Below, piece after piece: positions 8,721 to 18,829 of a stretch of DNA of 64,000 nucleotides. The first letter of the stretch is position 1, and each line of letters starts with the position of its first letter. The notes beneath the pieces were generated by a model. The model searched no databases. It was not told where the DNA came from and saw only the letters and a list, made by a program, of their open reading frames with translations. A program made the position numbers and the translations under genes. The stretch comes from Sphingobacterium composti (GTDB taxonomy: Bacteria > Bacteroidota > Bacteroidia > Sphingobacteriales > Sphingobacteriaceae), in NCBI RefSeq assembly GCF_009829075.1, contig NZ_WUQZ01000012.1, forward strand, positions 1-64,000. The letters are read 5' to 3'.

Positions 8721-11700
8721 ATGAAAAGAAGATTACTTCTCACATTTTTCGGGGTAGCAGTATACGCATCCTGTTTGATGGCTCAGCAAAAGTCTGTTAC
8801 TGGTAAGGTTACTAGCCCTTCTGGAGAGGCATTGAGCAATGTAACAGTTGAGGTTCAAGGGACGAATCGAACTGTCAAAACCAATCCTGATGGATCATTT
8901 ACCATTCAAGCATCTCCTGGTGAGGTTTTATTATTTAGATCTTTAGGTAGTACAGAATTCACACAGGCTGTGGGTGTGGGCAATGTGTATAATATCACTT
9001 TGACGAGCTCAGAAGAAGCCTTAGAAGAAGTGGTAGTTACTGCACTGGGGATTCGTAAAGAGAAAAAAGCACTAGGTTATGCTGTGCAAGATCTTAAAGC
9101 TGATGAACTAATGAAAAACAAAACTGCTAATATTGTCAATTCTTTGGCGGGTAAAGTAGCAGGTGTTAACGTAACGCAAACATCGGGTTCAGCAGGTGCA
9201 GGTGCACAGATTATTTTACGCGGTGGTACATCATTAGAACGTGATAATCAGCCTTTGTTCGTAGTAGATGGAGTAATCTATGATAATTCTACGGTTTTGG
9301 GCGGGAATAGTGGATTTGATGGAGCGCAATCTGTTTCTTCGACGAACAGTAATCGTATAATGGATGTCAATCCAGAGGATGTAGAAAGTATGTCCGTATT
9401 GAAAGGACCTGCCGCAGCAGCTTTGTATGGATCTAGAGCTGCAGCAGGAGCGATTATAATCACAACTAAAAAGGGGAAAGAAGGAAGAGCAGAAGTAGCT
9501 TTCTCTTCTCGTGCTTCCACTAATTGGGTTAATCGCTTACCTGAACAGCAAAGTAAATATAAGCGAGGTTATTACAATGCTGCAGGAGTTTTGGACGATT
9601 ATACAACACAATCATGGGGAGAGACTTTTGGTGCTAACGATGTGATGTATGATAATATTAAGAACTTCTTCGATAATTCGACAGTTTACGATAATACAGT
9701 AAGTTTGGCTGGAGGAAGTGCTAATACGACATTTTATGTTTCAGCGTCACGATTTGACCAATCCGGTATCGTACCTTCTACGGGGTATGATAAGACCACA
9801 TTCAGATTTAATGGTGATCAAAAGTATGGTCGTTTGACTTTGGGGACAAATGTTGCATATTCATTAGCGAATACAGACAAAACATTAACTTCTGCAGGAC
9901 TATATAATTCAGGTGGTACTGGAGCAATGAACTCTGTGTATCGTTGGTCCAGAAATGATGATATGACAAAATATCTGAATGAAGACGGAAGTAAGTATAG
10001 AATGTTTGGTGACAGACAGCGACTTGAGGACGACGTTGAGAATCCATATTGGACGATAAATAAAAATTTATTGGATGATCGAACTGAACGTTTCACAGCC
10101 AATTTGAACGCTAATATGAAATTGGCTGAGTGGTGGAACTTATCCTATCGTGTTGGAACAGATAGTTATTTGACTAGAAATAATACATTGGTTTCTCCAG
10201 GTGGTGCGGTAAGACCACAATGGCAAAATGGTATGATGTCAGCTAGTGATTACCGATTTAATTATTGGTCTTCTAATTTGATGTCGAATTTTGACAAAAA
10301 AGTCGGTGATTTTGATTTAGGTGCATTGATAGGTTTCTTCTCGGAGCAAACGAAAGTGAGCAATGAAAGAAGAGTCGGTTTTGATTTCGTGATCGATGAC
10401 TTCTACAGCTTCGAAAATATAGTTGATGCGAATAAAAGATTTAATTCAACTGAGTCCAAGAGAAGATTATTTGGTTTGTATGGTGAGCTAAGAGCTGGTT
10501 ATAAGAATATGCTTTTCCTGAATGTGACAGGTCGTAATGACTGGACATCTACCTTACCAGTGGAGAACCGCTCTTATTTCTATCCTTCAGTGGGCGGAAG
10601 TTTCGTGTTTTCAGAGCTAACAAAGGATGTTTCATGGCTTAACTATGGTAAGCTACGTGCGTCTTGGGCTAAAGTAGGTAAAGATGCATCTCCTTATTTG
10701 ACAGTTACTACATTGTGGCCTTCAAGAGAGTTTTTAGGGGGATTAATCGGAACAGGTAATTATTGGAATCGTGGTAATCCAGGATTGAGACCCGAGACTA
10801 CCACATCATTTGAAGTGGGTGCTGAATTAAGATTCTTAAATAACCGCTTAGGTATTGACTATACATATTATACGAACAATTCGTATGACCAGATTGTGTC
10901 TCCACGTATGGGTCAAACTACTGGATATATTTTGGTGTCTGTAAATGCCGGTGATATATATAACAAAGGTATGGAGTTAGCTTTAACAGGCAAGCCAGTT
11001 GTTACTTCTAATTTTACTTGGGATGCAACATTAAATATGGCTAAAAATCGAGGGACATTAGATAACTTGATAAAAGGTAACGAGATATTGTATGTTACAG
11101 ATGTTCAAGTTGGTAATGCAAAAGCAGCTTCGTTCAATGGTGGTGATTTTATGGCGATATCGGGTTCAAGATGGACGCGTACTCCAGATGGAAAAGTGGT
11201 GTTAGATGCTAATACTGGAATGCCTACGAGTGATAATGCAACAACTTATCAAATAGGTAATAGAGAACCAAAATTAACTGGTGGATTTAACAATAGCTTG
11301 CAGTATAAAGATTTGAATTTCTCTTTCTTGTGGGATTTCAGAATCGGAGGCGATGTGTATAACGGTACAGATTACTTTATGACCGTTAATGGTATGAGTA
11401 AACGTACTATGGATAGAGAAAGCTTGACGATAAATGGTGCGGTGCAAACAGGCAATGTTGATGGTGTAGCGACTTATGAAGATCGTTCCTTTACATTTGA
11501 GGCAGATCAATTTTACATGATCAGAAATGTAAATACAAGTGGACGTAAAATTATACAAGATTATTATTCAGATTTTTACGTTAGAGAAAGTGCTAATTTT
11601 CAAACCAACACAAACTGGTTGCGATTAAGAACAGTATCACTATCTTATGATTTTACAAAATATGTCGCTAAAAATGCTTCACTGAATAGAATTGTGAAAG

Positions 11701-11876
11701 GTCTAACAGCTACTGCGCAGGGTACAAATTTATTATTATTCACAAATTATAAAGGTATGGATCCTGAAGCATCTGCGGCTGGTTCGGGTGTTGTTGGCTC
11801 TAGTTCGGTAGGTATTGATTTCAATGGCGTACCAAGCACTGCAGGTTTTATGTTTGGTGTTAACTTAAAATTCTAA
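8721..11876 (+). CDS. SusC/RagA-type TonB-dependent transporter (pair 2)
   Basis: 1051 residues starting with a standard signal peptide ending in LMAQQ. The carboxypeptidase-D-like domain spans about 24-100, followed by the linker EEVVVTALGIRKEKKALGYA, typical of the SusC subgroup that pairs with SusD-like_2 partners. The plug signature reads SMSVLKGPAAAALYGSRAAAG, and the barrel ends in MFGVNLKF. It is the first gene of a two-gene unit bounded by terminators on both sides (8346-8380 and 13702-13729). No neighbouring enzyme hints at the ligand. Role: outer-membrane uptake of a nutrient, not necessarily a polysaccharide. Confidence 0.93.
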   Translation: MKRRLLLTFFGVAVYASCLMAQQKSVTGKVTSPSGEALSNVTVEVQGTNRTVKTNPDGSFTIQASPGEVLLFRSLGSTEFTQAVGVGNVYNITLTSSEEALEEVVVTALGIRKEKKALGYAVQDLKADELMKNKTANIVNSLAGKVAGVNVTQTSGSAGAGAQIILRGGTSLERDNQPLFVVDGVIYDNSTVLGGNSGFDGAQSVSSTNSNRIMDVNPEDVESMSVLKGPAAAALYGSRAAAGAIIITTKKGKEGRAEVAFSSRASTNWVNRLPEQQSKYKRGYYNAAGVLDDYTTQSWGETFGANDVMYDNIKNFFDNSTVYDNTVSLAGGSANTTFYVSASRFDQSGIVPSTGYDKTTFRFNGDQKYGRLTLGTNVAYSLANTDKTLTSAGLYNSGGTGAMNSVYRWSRNDDMTKYLNEDGSKYRMFGDRQRLEDDVENPYWTINKNLLDDRTERFTANLNANMKLAEWWNLSYRVGTDSYLTRNNTLVSPGGAVRPQWQNGMMSASDYRFNYWSSNLMSNFDKKVGDFDLGALIGFFSEQTKVSNERRVGFDFVIDDFYSFENIVDANKRFNSTESKRRLFGLYGELRAGYKNMLFLNVTGRNDWTSTLPVENRSYFYPSVGGSFVFSELTKDVSWLNYGKLRASWAKVGKDASPYLTVTTLWPSREFLGGLIGTGNYWNRGNPGLRPETTTSFEVGAELRFLNNRLGIDYTYYTNNSYDQIVSPRMGQTTGYILVSVNAGDIYNKGMELALTGKPVVTSNFTWDATLNMAKNRGTLDNLIKGNEILYVTDVQVGNAKAASFNGGDFMAISGSRWTRTPDGKVVLDANTGMPTSDNATTYQIGNREPKLTGGFNNSLQYKDLNFSFLWDFRIGGDVYNGTDYFMTVNGMSKRTMDRESLTINGAVQTGNVDGVATYEDRSFTFEADQFYMIRNVNTSGRKIIQDYYSDFYVRESANFQTNTNWLRLRTVSLSYDFTKYVAKNASLNRIVKGLTATAQGTNLLLFTNYKGMDPEASAAGSGVVGSSSVGIDFNGVPSTAGFMFGVNLKF

Positions 11877-11887
11877 CAATTCGCATT

Positions 11888-13681
11888 ATGAAACGTTTTA
11901 ACAAAATTATATTATTCGTCTCTGCTATTATATTGTTTAATAGCTGTAAAGAAAGCTGGTTGGATATTAATGTTGACCCTAGTAATCCAACCAATGTAGT
12001 CGCGCCTGTTCAAAACAGGTTGCCATGGATGCAGCATCATTTATTGTATGCACATGCAGCAGCGGGGGTTCGATCTGCATTGATTACGCAGAATTTGACT
12101 TTTATAAAAAATACATCACAGCAAAGTATGTCGGCAGGTTGGGATCCTATCCAAGGAATGTCTACGACGCCATATCAGTTCTTTTTTGTGGCTGTGGGTT
12201 CAAATTTAGCTGATTTTGAAAAAGCCGCGGAAGCACAAGGGGCTTTCCACTATTTAGGAGCAGCGAAAGTTATTAGAGCAATGGGCTTTATGCTAATGGT
12301 GGATTGGTTGGGAGAGATTCCTTATACCGAGGCATTGGGCGAAAACATATCTCCTAAATTTGATGATGGAAAAACAATTTTCGAAGGTTGTATAAAAGAT
12401 ATCGATCAAGCCATCGCTTATTTTGAAATGACGCAAACAGCTGGAGCTACACCGTTGAGTGCGGGTGATAGTTGGAATGGAGGGGATGTAGACAAATGGA
12501 AACGTTTAGCCTATGGTCTGAAAGCGAGGTGGTTAAATAATCTATCAAAAAAATCTATTTATAATCCTGACGAAATCTTGGCTCTACTAGAGAAAGCTCC
12601 TAATAGCAATGCGACTAGTACTGTAGTCAATCATGTAGATGTTGTAGAGCCTGTTGGTGACGTCCTATTTGGTGATCCTCTAAAAGCTTCAGTAATGTTT
12701 TCTAATATGGGTATGAATACCAATTTTAGAATTACCAAATGGTATGAGGATATTTTAACTAATACTTCGGATCCTAACGTTGCAGATCCTCGAGCAGATA
12801 AAATGATTCCTTGGGCGCAATTTGGTAGTGGTAGTTTGCAAAATAAAGTATTCAAACGCTCAAAAGGTGTAGACATGAGTTCAGATATTCGCATGAATGG
12901 AGGTCCTATCACGTCTTCATTTAATAATAGTGCATCTGTATTGACATTGAATGCAGGTACAGCTTCGGAGCGTAAAATATTACCTTATTCTAATTACATC
13001 GGAGGCACGAATAGTGCACGATATGGCGATACTTTGTATGTGTCAACCAGAAGTAATTCAATTGGCTATAATAAAGCGGCAAATGATCAGTACGTTTGGG
13101 GAGATGGAAGTTCCGCTGGTACTAGTATCTTCAATGCAAGACCAGATGCTCCTACGTATGTAATGACATATGCGGAAATGTGTTTTATTAAAGCAGAAAT
13201 CTATTTCAAGAAAGGTAACAATACACTTGCTTTCGAAGCATATAAGGCGGGTATAAAAGCACACATCGATATGATGAATGCAAAATTAACCGCATATGGT
13301 AATATTAATCCAAGCAAATCTCCAATGAGTGCTACTGCTGTTACAAACTTTTTAGAGAATGGTATAGGGGCTGCTGGGGATTTAACGCTTAATAAGATTA
13401 TGACTCAAAAATACATTGCGATGTCTTATTCTCACCAAAATTGGAATGATATGAGAAGGTATGACTATGATAGTAATGTTTATTCGGGTTGGAAAGTTCC
13501 ATACGAATATACAGTTACTGCGTCGGCTCAAAATAAAATTCCTTCGGGGACGCATTTTAGACGCGTAATGCAGGTAAATCATGAATTTAATTATAATGCA
13601 GAGAATGTTAAAGCCTCACATCCTCGTGCATTAAGTGATGATGTATGGTCTCAGCCAGTATGGTGGGATATTAAAGAATAA
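11888..13681 (+). CDS. SusD-like (SusD-like_2 group) surface lipoprotein (pair 2)
   Basis: 597 residues with lipoprotein signal ILFNSC (Cys20) followed by KESWLDINVDPSNP, the usual start of SusD-like_2 proteins. Other landmarks are KVIRAMGFMLMVDWLGEIPYTEA, YVMTYAEMCFIKAEIYFKKGN and, near the C-terminus, NWNDMRRYDYD and HPRALSDDVWSQPVWW. It starts 11 bp after the SusC stop and is followed by a terminator. It is the expected surface partner of the SusC upstream. The ligand is unknown. Confidence 0.9.
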   Translation: MKRFNKIILFVSAIILFNSCKESWLDINVDPSNPTNVVAPVQNRLPWMQHHLLYAHAAAGVRSALITQNLTFIKNTSQQSMSAGWDPIQGMSTTPYQFFFVAVGSNLADFEKAAEAQGAFHYLGAAKVIRAMGFMLMVDWLGEIPYTEALGENISPKFDDGKTIFEGCIKDIDQAIAYFEMTQTAGATPLSAGDSWNGGDVDKWKRLAYGLKARWLNNLSKKSIYNPDEILALLEKAPNSNATSTVVNHVDVVEPVGDVLFGDPLKASVMFSNMGMNTNFRITKWYEDILTNTSDPNVADPRADKMIPWAQFGSGSLQNKVFKRSKGVDMSSDIRMNGGPITSSFNNSASVLTLNAGTASERKILPYSNYIGGTNSARYGDTLYVSTRSNSIGYNKAANDQYVWGDGSSAGTSIFNARPDAPTYVMTYAEMCFIKAEIYFKKGNNTLAFEAYKAGIKAHIDMMNAKLTAYGNINPSKSPMSATAVTNFLENGIGAAGDLTLNKIMTQKYIAMSYSHQNWNDMRRYDYDSNVYSGWKVPYEYTVTASAQNKIPSGTHFRRVMQVNHEFNYNAENVKASHPRALSDDVWSQPVWWDIKE

Positions 13682-13701
13682 TATTAATTATTTGGCATTC
13701 T

Positions 13702-13729
13702 AAAGGCCTCCTTTTCAGGGGGCTTTTTT
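13702..13729 (+). terminator. Intrinsic terminator ending SusC/SusD pair 2
   Basis: AAAGGCCTCC (13702-13711) pairs with GGGGGCTTTT (13718-13727) around TTTTCA, with the T run continuing to 13729. It is 21 bp after the SusD-like stop. Confidence 0.8.
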
Positions 13730-13881
13730 ATTCGAAAACGTTTGTGTAACACCAAAGTTACTGCATTGTGTTCAATTTACACTAAGTGATGCGAACAATC
13801 CGTATAAAACCTTGTTTTATCTCACATTATTAAGTGATATTAATAAAAAAAGGAAAGTTATGGTTGTTTTTACAACTATCA

Positions 13882-13958
13882 TTTTTGTGCGTTTTGTTTG
13901 TTGATATCCGTTATATAGTTGAATAAATATGTGGCAATCTTGCTTTTTTGTGCGTTTT
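13882..13958 (+). repeat. Two exact copies of a 14-bp T-rich element upstream of namZ
   Basis: TTTTTGTGCGTTTT occurs at 13882-13895 and again at 13945-13958, with starts 63 bp apart (about six helical turns). They lie 63 bp or more before the namZ start in a 339-bp intergenic region with no other gene. A similar T-rich sequence with GCGTGTTTT occurs at the murQ promoter (33651-33667). The arrangement suits a regulator binding on one face of the helix, but this is inference. Confidence 0.4.
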
Positions 13959-14020
13959 TATTGTAATTTTATGCCTGATAATCATATAGTGTAAATTATT
14001 AAAGAAGTATTGCAATTAAA

Positions 14021-15256
14021 ATGATAAAAACCTCAATTCTGATTTCTGCGACAGTAATATGTTTGTCTCTGTTTTCTTGTGGTATGTGTAAGTCCTCAAA
14101 AACAAGTACAAAGCAAGTTTCTGCTGATCAAATATTGAATACAAGTAAGATTCTTCCTGGTGCTGATCAATTATCCGCTTATATGCCATTACTGAAAGGT
14201 AAGAAAGTTGGTTTAATGGGTAATCAGACTACTATTGTTGGCGAAAGTAAAGAACACTTAGTAGATGTGTTGCTTAGAGAAGGCGTGGATTTGAAGTTTG
14301 GTTTTGCGCCGGAACACGGGTTCAGAGGTACCATCGAACGTGGGGAAAAAGTTGATAATGATAAAGATACTAAAACTGGTCTTCCATTATATACTTTATA
14401 CGGCGGTAACGAAAAGCAAGATTCAATTGTTAATTCTATTGATGTCATGATTTTCGATTTGCAGGACGTAGGTGCGCGTTTTTATACCTATATCACATCA
14501 TTGCATCGCGTGATGGAGTTGTGTGCTAAACACAATAAAGAATTAATTGTATTGGATCGTCCAAATCCTTGTGGTGATCAAGTCGATGGACCAGTGCGCA
14601 AAGACGATAAATTCAAATCAAATGTTTCTTACCATAAAATCGCTATGGTGCATGGTCTAACTGTTGGCGAATTAGCCAATATGATCAATGGCGAAAAATG
14701 GTTAGAAAATGGTCGTCAATGCAAAGTCACTGTTATTCCCGTAGAAAATTGGGATCACTCTAAAATGTATGAATTACCTGTAATTCCTTCGCCATCATTA
14801 CCAAATCATTTATCGGTACGTTTATATGCTTCTCTGTGTTTATTTGAAGGTACTGAGATTTCCGTTGGACGTGGTACAGATTGGCCGTTCCAAGTTGTGG
14901 GATATGATAATCCTGTATATGGAAAATTCACTTACAATCCTGGTGAAAAAGAAGGGATGGTAAAACATGTGGAGGGAAAAGGACAAACTATGTACGGTTT
15001 AGATTTGCGTGACCTAGACGCTGATAAGCAAAAATTTACACTAAAATATATTCTAGATTTTTATCAAAAAATGCCAGATAAGACAAAATTCTTTACGCGT
15101 GCTGATTTCTTTGACAAATTAGCTGGAACGGATGAATTGCGTAAACAAATTATAGCAGGCAAAACAGAAAAAGAGATTCGCGATTCTTGGGCTAAAGACT
15201 TAGCTGAGTATAAAGAAATGCGTAAACAATATTTGTTATACAAAGATTTTGAATAA
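14021..15256 (+). CDS. namZ: Exo-beta-N-acetylmuramidase NamZ (DUF1343, GH171 family), lipoprotein
   Basis: 411 residues. DUF1343 proteins have been characterised as exo-lytic N-acetylmuramidases that release MurNAc from the non-reducing end of peptidoglycan fragments. The sequence begins with a lipoprotein signal (LSLFSC, Cys20), then KKVGLMGNQTTI, the invariant APEHGFRG at 96-103 (Glu and His expected in the active site), FDLQDVGARFYTYITSL at about 145-161, VLDRPNPCGG-like LDRPNPCGDQVDGP, and PSPSLPNHLSV. Length fits the family. It opens the block that also contains MurQ and a symporter, which supports a role in MurNAc release. A 90-bp gap with a hairpin separates it from the next SusC; no terminator T run is present, so co-transcription is likely. 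The lipid anchor suggests a periplasmic or surface location. Confidence 0.85.
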   Translation: MIKTSILISATVICLSLFSCGMCKSSKTSTKQVSADQILNTSKILPGADQLSAYMPLLKGKKVGLMGNQTTIVGESKEHLVDVLLREGVDLKFGFAPEHGFRGTIERGEKVDNDKDTKTGLPLYTLYGGNEKQDSIVNSIDVMIFDLQDVGARFYTYITSLHRVMELCAKHNKELIVLDRPNPCGDQVDGPVRKDDKFKSNVSYHKIAMVHGLTVGELANMINGEKWLENGRQCKVTVIPVENWDHSKMYELPVIPSPSLPNHLSVRLYASLCLFEGTEISVGRGTDWPFQVVGYDNPVYGKFTYNPGEKEGMVKHVEGKGQTMYGLDLRDLDADKQKFTLKYILDFYQKMPDKTKFFTRADFFDKLAGTDELRKQIIAGKTEKEIRDSWAKDLAEYKEMRKQYLLYKDFE

Positions 15257-15286
15257 TCTACCTCATAAGAAAAACAAATGAAAACT

Positions 15287-15316
15287 AGGTTTGCCTATTC
15301 ACACTTAGGCAAACCT
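15287..15316 (+). promoter_or_regulatory. Intercistronic hairpin without T run between namZ and SusC
   Basis: AGGTTTGCCTA (15287-15297) and TAGGCAAACCT (15306-15316) form a perfect 11-bp stem with an 8-nt loop. It is followed by TGAAATTATG rather than a T run, so it looks more like an mRNA-stability or processing hairpin, or a partial attenuator, than a full terminator. It ends 38 bp before the SusC start. Confidence 0.5.
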
Positions 15317-15354
15317 TGAAATTATGATAATTCCATTTATTTAATATGCTACAT

Positions 15355-18300
15355 ATGAGAAATACATTACTATTCTCAATAGCATTAGGATTGACGTTTT
15401 CTGCTGAAGCAAATACTGCTAAGGTTGCTAATGTGAACAATCTTAATGCTGCTACTTCCTATTTAAATAGTAGGTTAGTTCAAAATTCTGTGCAGGGAAC
15501 TGTTTCAGATGCTAGTGGTCCAATTCCTGGGGTCACAGTTTCTGTAGTAGGAGTGCCAGGATCTACAATTACAGATGTCAATGGTAAGTTTACGATTAAC
15601 GCACCACTTGGTTCTACTATTAGATTTTCAAGTATAGGATATCTGTCTCAAGATGTTAAAGTAACATCAAACTCTATCAATGTTACATTGCAAGAAGAGG
15701 ATAACTCACTAGAAGAGGTCGTTGTTGTAGGTTACGGTACGCAGAAGAAAGAACACTTAACAGGTGCAGTTTCTTCAATCAATGTTAAAGAAGTAATGGG
15801 ATCTCGTCCCATACCAGATGCAGGTCGTGGTATGCAAGGAACAATTCCAGGATTATCGATTACCATTCCTTCAGGTGAAGTTGGTGCTGATCCTATCATG
15901 AAAATTCGCGGTCAAGTAGCTTCCATTGCGGGTTCAAGCAATCCATTGATTTTAGTAGATAACGTGGAGGTGCCAAGTATCAACTTGATTAATCCAAGTG
16001 ATATAGAGAGTATTTCAGTATTGAAAGATGCAGCTTCATCTTCTATTTATGGTGCTAAAGCAGCTTTTGGTGTAATTTTGATCACTACTAAAAAAGGTGC
16101 TAATACAGATTCACAAAGTATCAGCTACACAAATAACTTATCCCTACAATCTCCATTCAAACCTATTGAAATTGCTGGGATTGATGGTTTAGAGTATACA
16201 TTAGAGGCTCATGAAAATCAAGAACAACCAGGTCCTGCTGGAGGTTTTTGGCGTGTAAACCGTGAGAGCTTTGAAAAAATTAAGGAATGGCAACAAAAAT
16301 ATGGTGGTATAGTAGGTAACTATGATCCTGTAGTTTATGGTCGTGATTGGTATTATGATGGTGTGGATAAATTTGGTTTGAGATTATACGATCCAGCTGA
16401 AGTTATGATCAAAAATAATGCGTTTTCACATTTACATAATTTAGGTGTTAATGGTAAGTCGGGTAAAACTTCATATAACTTAAGTGCTGGTTATTTGGGA
16501 CAGCAGGGTATGATGAAGCCTGCGCAGCAAGATGATTTTACACGTTACAATGGAACAATTAATTTGTCGACTAAAGTTTCAGATGCCTTGACAGTTCGTG
16601 GGGGAGCGATGTACTCTAATGGTACAAAACGTTATCCAAATTCTGCAACAGGCTTTACATCGGATCCATGGTTATATTTGTACCGTTGGTCTAGGTTATT
16701 CCCTATTGCTGCTCAAGAGCATGGAACAGATGTTAGAGATCCATATTTTGACACTAAAAATGCGCACACAGCTCATAAAATTGACCGTTATGTTAACTTA
16801 AACTTGGGAACTACCGTTAATATTTTGGATGGATGGGATTTGAATGCCGATTATGCATTTTCCACTCAAAATAATAGCAATAATACCTCTATGCCTTCAT
16901 TTACTGGTGCATGGCATTGGTATGCCCCTGTAGCATGGAATGAAAATGGTAGTCAAGTCTATGTAGATGAAAATGGAATCCCTACAGATAACGGTGGTAT
17001 TCCAGCTTACCGTTTCCCAGTAGAAACATATATTACAAAAGAACAATCAAATATTTATAAACAATCGTTGTTTTCTAAGAGACATACGTTCAATGCTTTC
17101 ACTACTTACAACAAAATATTCAATCAAGATCATGATGTAAAAGTAATGTTGGGTACTAACGTAGTGGCATACAATTGGGATAGCCACTGGGCAAGACGTA
17201 CTAATTTGATCAACGAGCAAAATCCACAATTTAATTTTGCAACAGGTGTTGAGACAAATGGTGCTGACGCGAATTGGGATTCTCAAGTAGGTTTCTTTGG
17301 TCGTGCTAACTACGCATATAAAGGTAAATACCTTGTGGAAGGTAACTTAAGATATGATGGTACATCAAAATTCCCGTCGCATTTACGCTATAGATGGTAT
17401 CCATCAGTTTCTGCTGGTTGGGTAATGTCAAATGAAAGCTTCATGGAGAATATTTCTGATGTATTATCATTTGCAAAAATCCGTGGTTCGTGGGGTAATA
17501 TCGGTGACCAATCGGTATCTAACTCGTTGTATGTTCCTACTATGGATATCGTTAAGAATAGTTGGTTAAATGGTTCTGGTCAGCAATTCTTCCAATTAGG
17601 AACTCCTGGATCAGTATCTAATTCAATTACTTGGCAAGATATCGAACACAGTAATATTGGTGCTGACTTACGTTTCTTCAATAAATTGGGGGTAGTGTTC
17701 GAATATTTCCAACGTAAAACAAATAATATGATTATCCCTGGCGAATCTTTGCCAGCAACATTTGGTGCTAGTGCTCCACAAGGTAACTTTGGTGCATTGC
17801 GTACTCGAGGTTGGGAGGTTAATTTAGACTTCAATCACCGCTTTGATAATGGATTGCGTATTACAGCTAATGCAAACTTAGCAGATGCGATTTCAGTTAT
17901 TACAAAAGGTGCTGACTGGAATACACCTTGGGACAACCGTTTATTGAGTACAACTTATTCTACAGGTAGAACATACGGTGATATCTTTGGTTACGTAACG
18001 GATCGTCTTTACCAAGCTGGTGATTTCGCATATGATGCTAATGGCAATCATATCGTTACTACAATTATTCACGAAGGTAATGCTAGACAAACTAATATGC
18101 TAGCGGGTGATAACCCAATTTATCAAACACAATTCCAAACTGGTACAGCGAATTGGGGATATATATCTCCAGGTGATGTAAAATTTGTGGATGTTAACGG
18201 TGACGGTTATATCACAAATGGTAAAAACACAAATGGTGATCCAGGTGACCGCGTGAAAATTGGTAACTCCACTCCTCGCTATGAATATGGTTTCCGTTTA

Positions 18301-18810
18301 GGAGCTGATTACAAGGGCTTCGATATGTCTGTTTTCATGCAAGGTGTAGGTAAGCGTGAGATCTGGGGTGCTGGTCAGTTGGCGATACCAGGTTTCCACG
18401 TGAAAGATGGCGCAATGCCTCAAGCAATAGCTGAAGATTTCTGGAAAAAAGACCGTACTGATGCATTCTATCCAAGAGCATGGAACTTGAATGGCGAAGC
18501 TACAGGTCAGACTATGGTTCCTCAGTCGCGCTATTTGTTGGACATGTCTTATTTTAAAATTAAAAATATTACTGTAGGATATGCATTGCAACCTAATGTA
18601 TTGAATAGAGTTCATTTGAAAAATGCGCGTATCTACGTGTCTTTAGAAAACTTTTTCTTGTTTGATAATCTTAGAGGTCTACCTATTGATCCAGAAACGA
18701 TCTCTGGTAACGGTGGTAACTTGACAAGTGGAAATTACAACTTAGGTAGAACGGGTACAGGTAATCCATCATTCAAATCAGCTTCTTTGGGTATTCAAAT
18801 CGGGTTGTAA
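15355..18810 (+). CDS. SusC/RagA-type TonB-dependent transporter (pair 3, peptidoglycan block)
   Basis: 1151 residues from ATG 15355. An ATG three codons earlier (15346) is also open, but MRNTLLFSIALG matches the start of the paralogue at 25758 (MRKLVLFSIALG). A signal peptide is followed by a carboxypeptidase-D-like domain (about 47-125), the EEVVVVGYGTQKKEHLTGAV linker, a plug with SISVLKDAASSSIYGAKAAFG and a barrel with DVNGDGYITNG and FENFFLFDNLRGLPIDPETI. Closely related in sequence to the SusC at 25758, so the two are likely duplicates. It lies between NamZ and surface lipoproteins, so it probably imports a peptidoglycan-derived glycan; that substrate is an inference from context only. 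Confidence 0.92.
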   Translation: MRNTLLFSIALGLTFSAEANTAKVANVNNLNAATSYLNSRLVQNSVQGTVSDASGPIPGVTVSVVGVPGSTITDVNGKFTINAPLGSTIRFSSIGYLSQDVKVTSNSINVTLQEEDNSLEEVVVVGYGTQKKEHLTGAVSSINVKEVMGSRPIPDAGRGMQGTIPGLSITIPSGEVGADPIMKIRGQVASIAGSSNPLILVDNVEVPSINLINPSDIESISVLKDAASSSIYGAKAAFGVILITTKKGANTDSQSISYTNNLSLQSPFKPIEIAGIDGLEYTLEAHENQEQPGPAGGFWRVNRESFEKIKEWQQKYGGIVGNYDPVVYGRDWYYDGVDKFGLRLYDPAEVMIKNNAFSHLHNLGVNGKSGKTSYNLSAGYLGQQGMMKPAQQDDFTRYNGTINLSTKVSDALTVRGGAMYSNGTKRYPNSATGFTSDPWLYLYRWSRLFPIAAQEHGTDVRDPYFDTKNAHTAHKIDRYVNLNLGTTVNILDGWDLNADYAFSTQNNSNNTSMPSFTGAWHWYAPVAWNENGSQVYVDENGIPTDNGGIPAYRFPVETYITKEQSNIYKQSLFSKRHTFNAFTTYNKIFNQDHDVKVMLGTNVVAYNWDSHWARRTNLINEQNPQFNFATGVETNGADANWDSQVGFFGRANYAYKGKYLVEGNLRYDGTSKFPSHLRYRWYPSVSAGWVMSNESFMENISDVLSFAKIRGSWGNIGDQSVSNSLYVPTMDIVKNSWLNGSGQQFFQLGTPGSVSNSITWQDIEHSNIGADLRFFNKLGVVFEYFQRKTNNMIIPGESLPATFGASAPQGNFGALRTRGWEVNLDFNHRFDNGLRITANANLADAISVITKGADWNTPWDNRLLSTTYSTGRTYGDIFGYVTDRLYQAGDFAYDANGNHIVTTIIHEGNARQTNMLAGDNPIYQTQFQTGTANWGYISPGDVKFVDVNGDGYITNGKNTNGDPGDRVKIGNSTPRYEYGFRLGADYKGFDMSVFMQGVGKREIWGAGQLAIPGFHVKDGAMPQAIAEDFWKKDRTDAFYPRAWNLNGEATGQTMVPQSRYLLDMSYFKIKNITVGYALQPNVLNRVHLKNARIYVSLENFFLFDNLRGLPIDPETISGNGGNLTSGNYNLGRTGTGNPSFKSASLGIQIGL

Positions 18811-18829
18811 TTAATTAAGTAGAAACATT

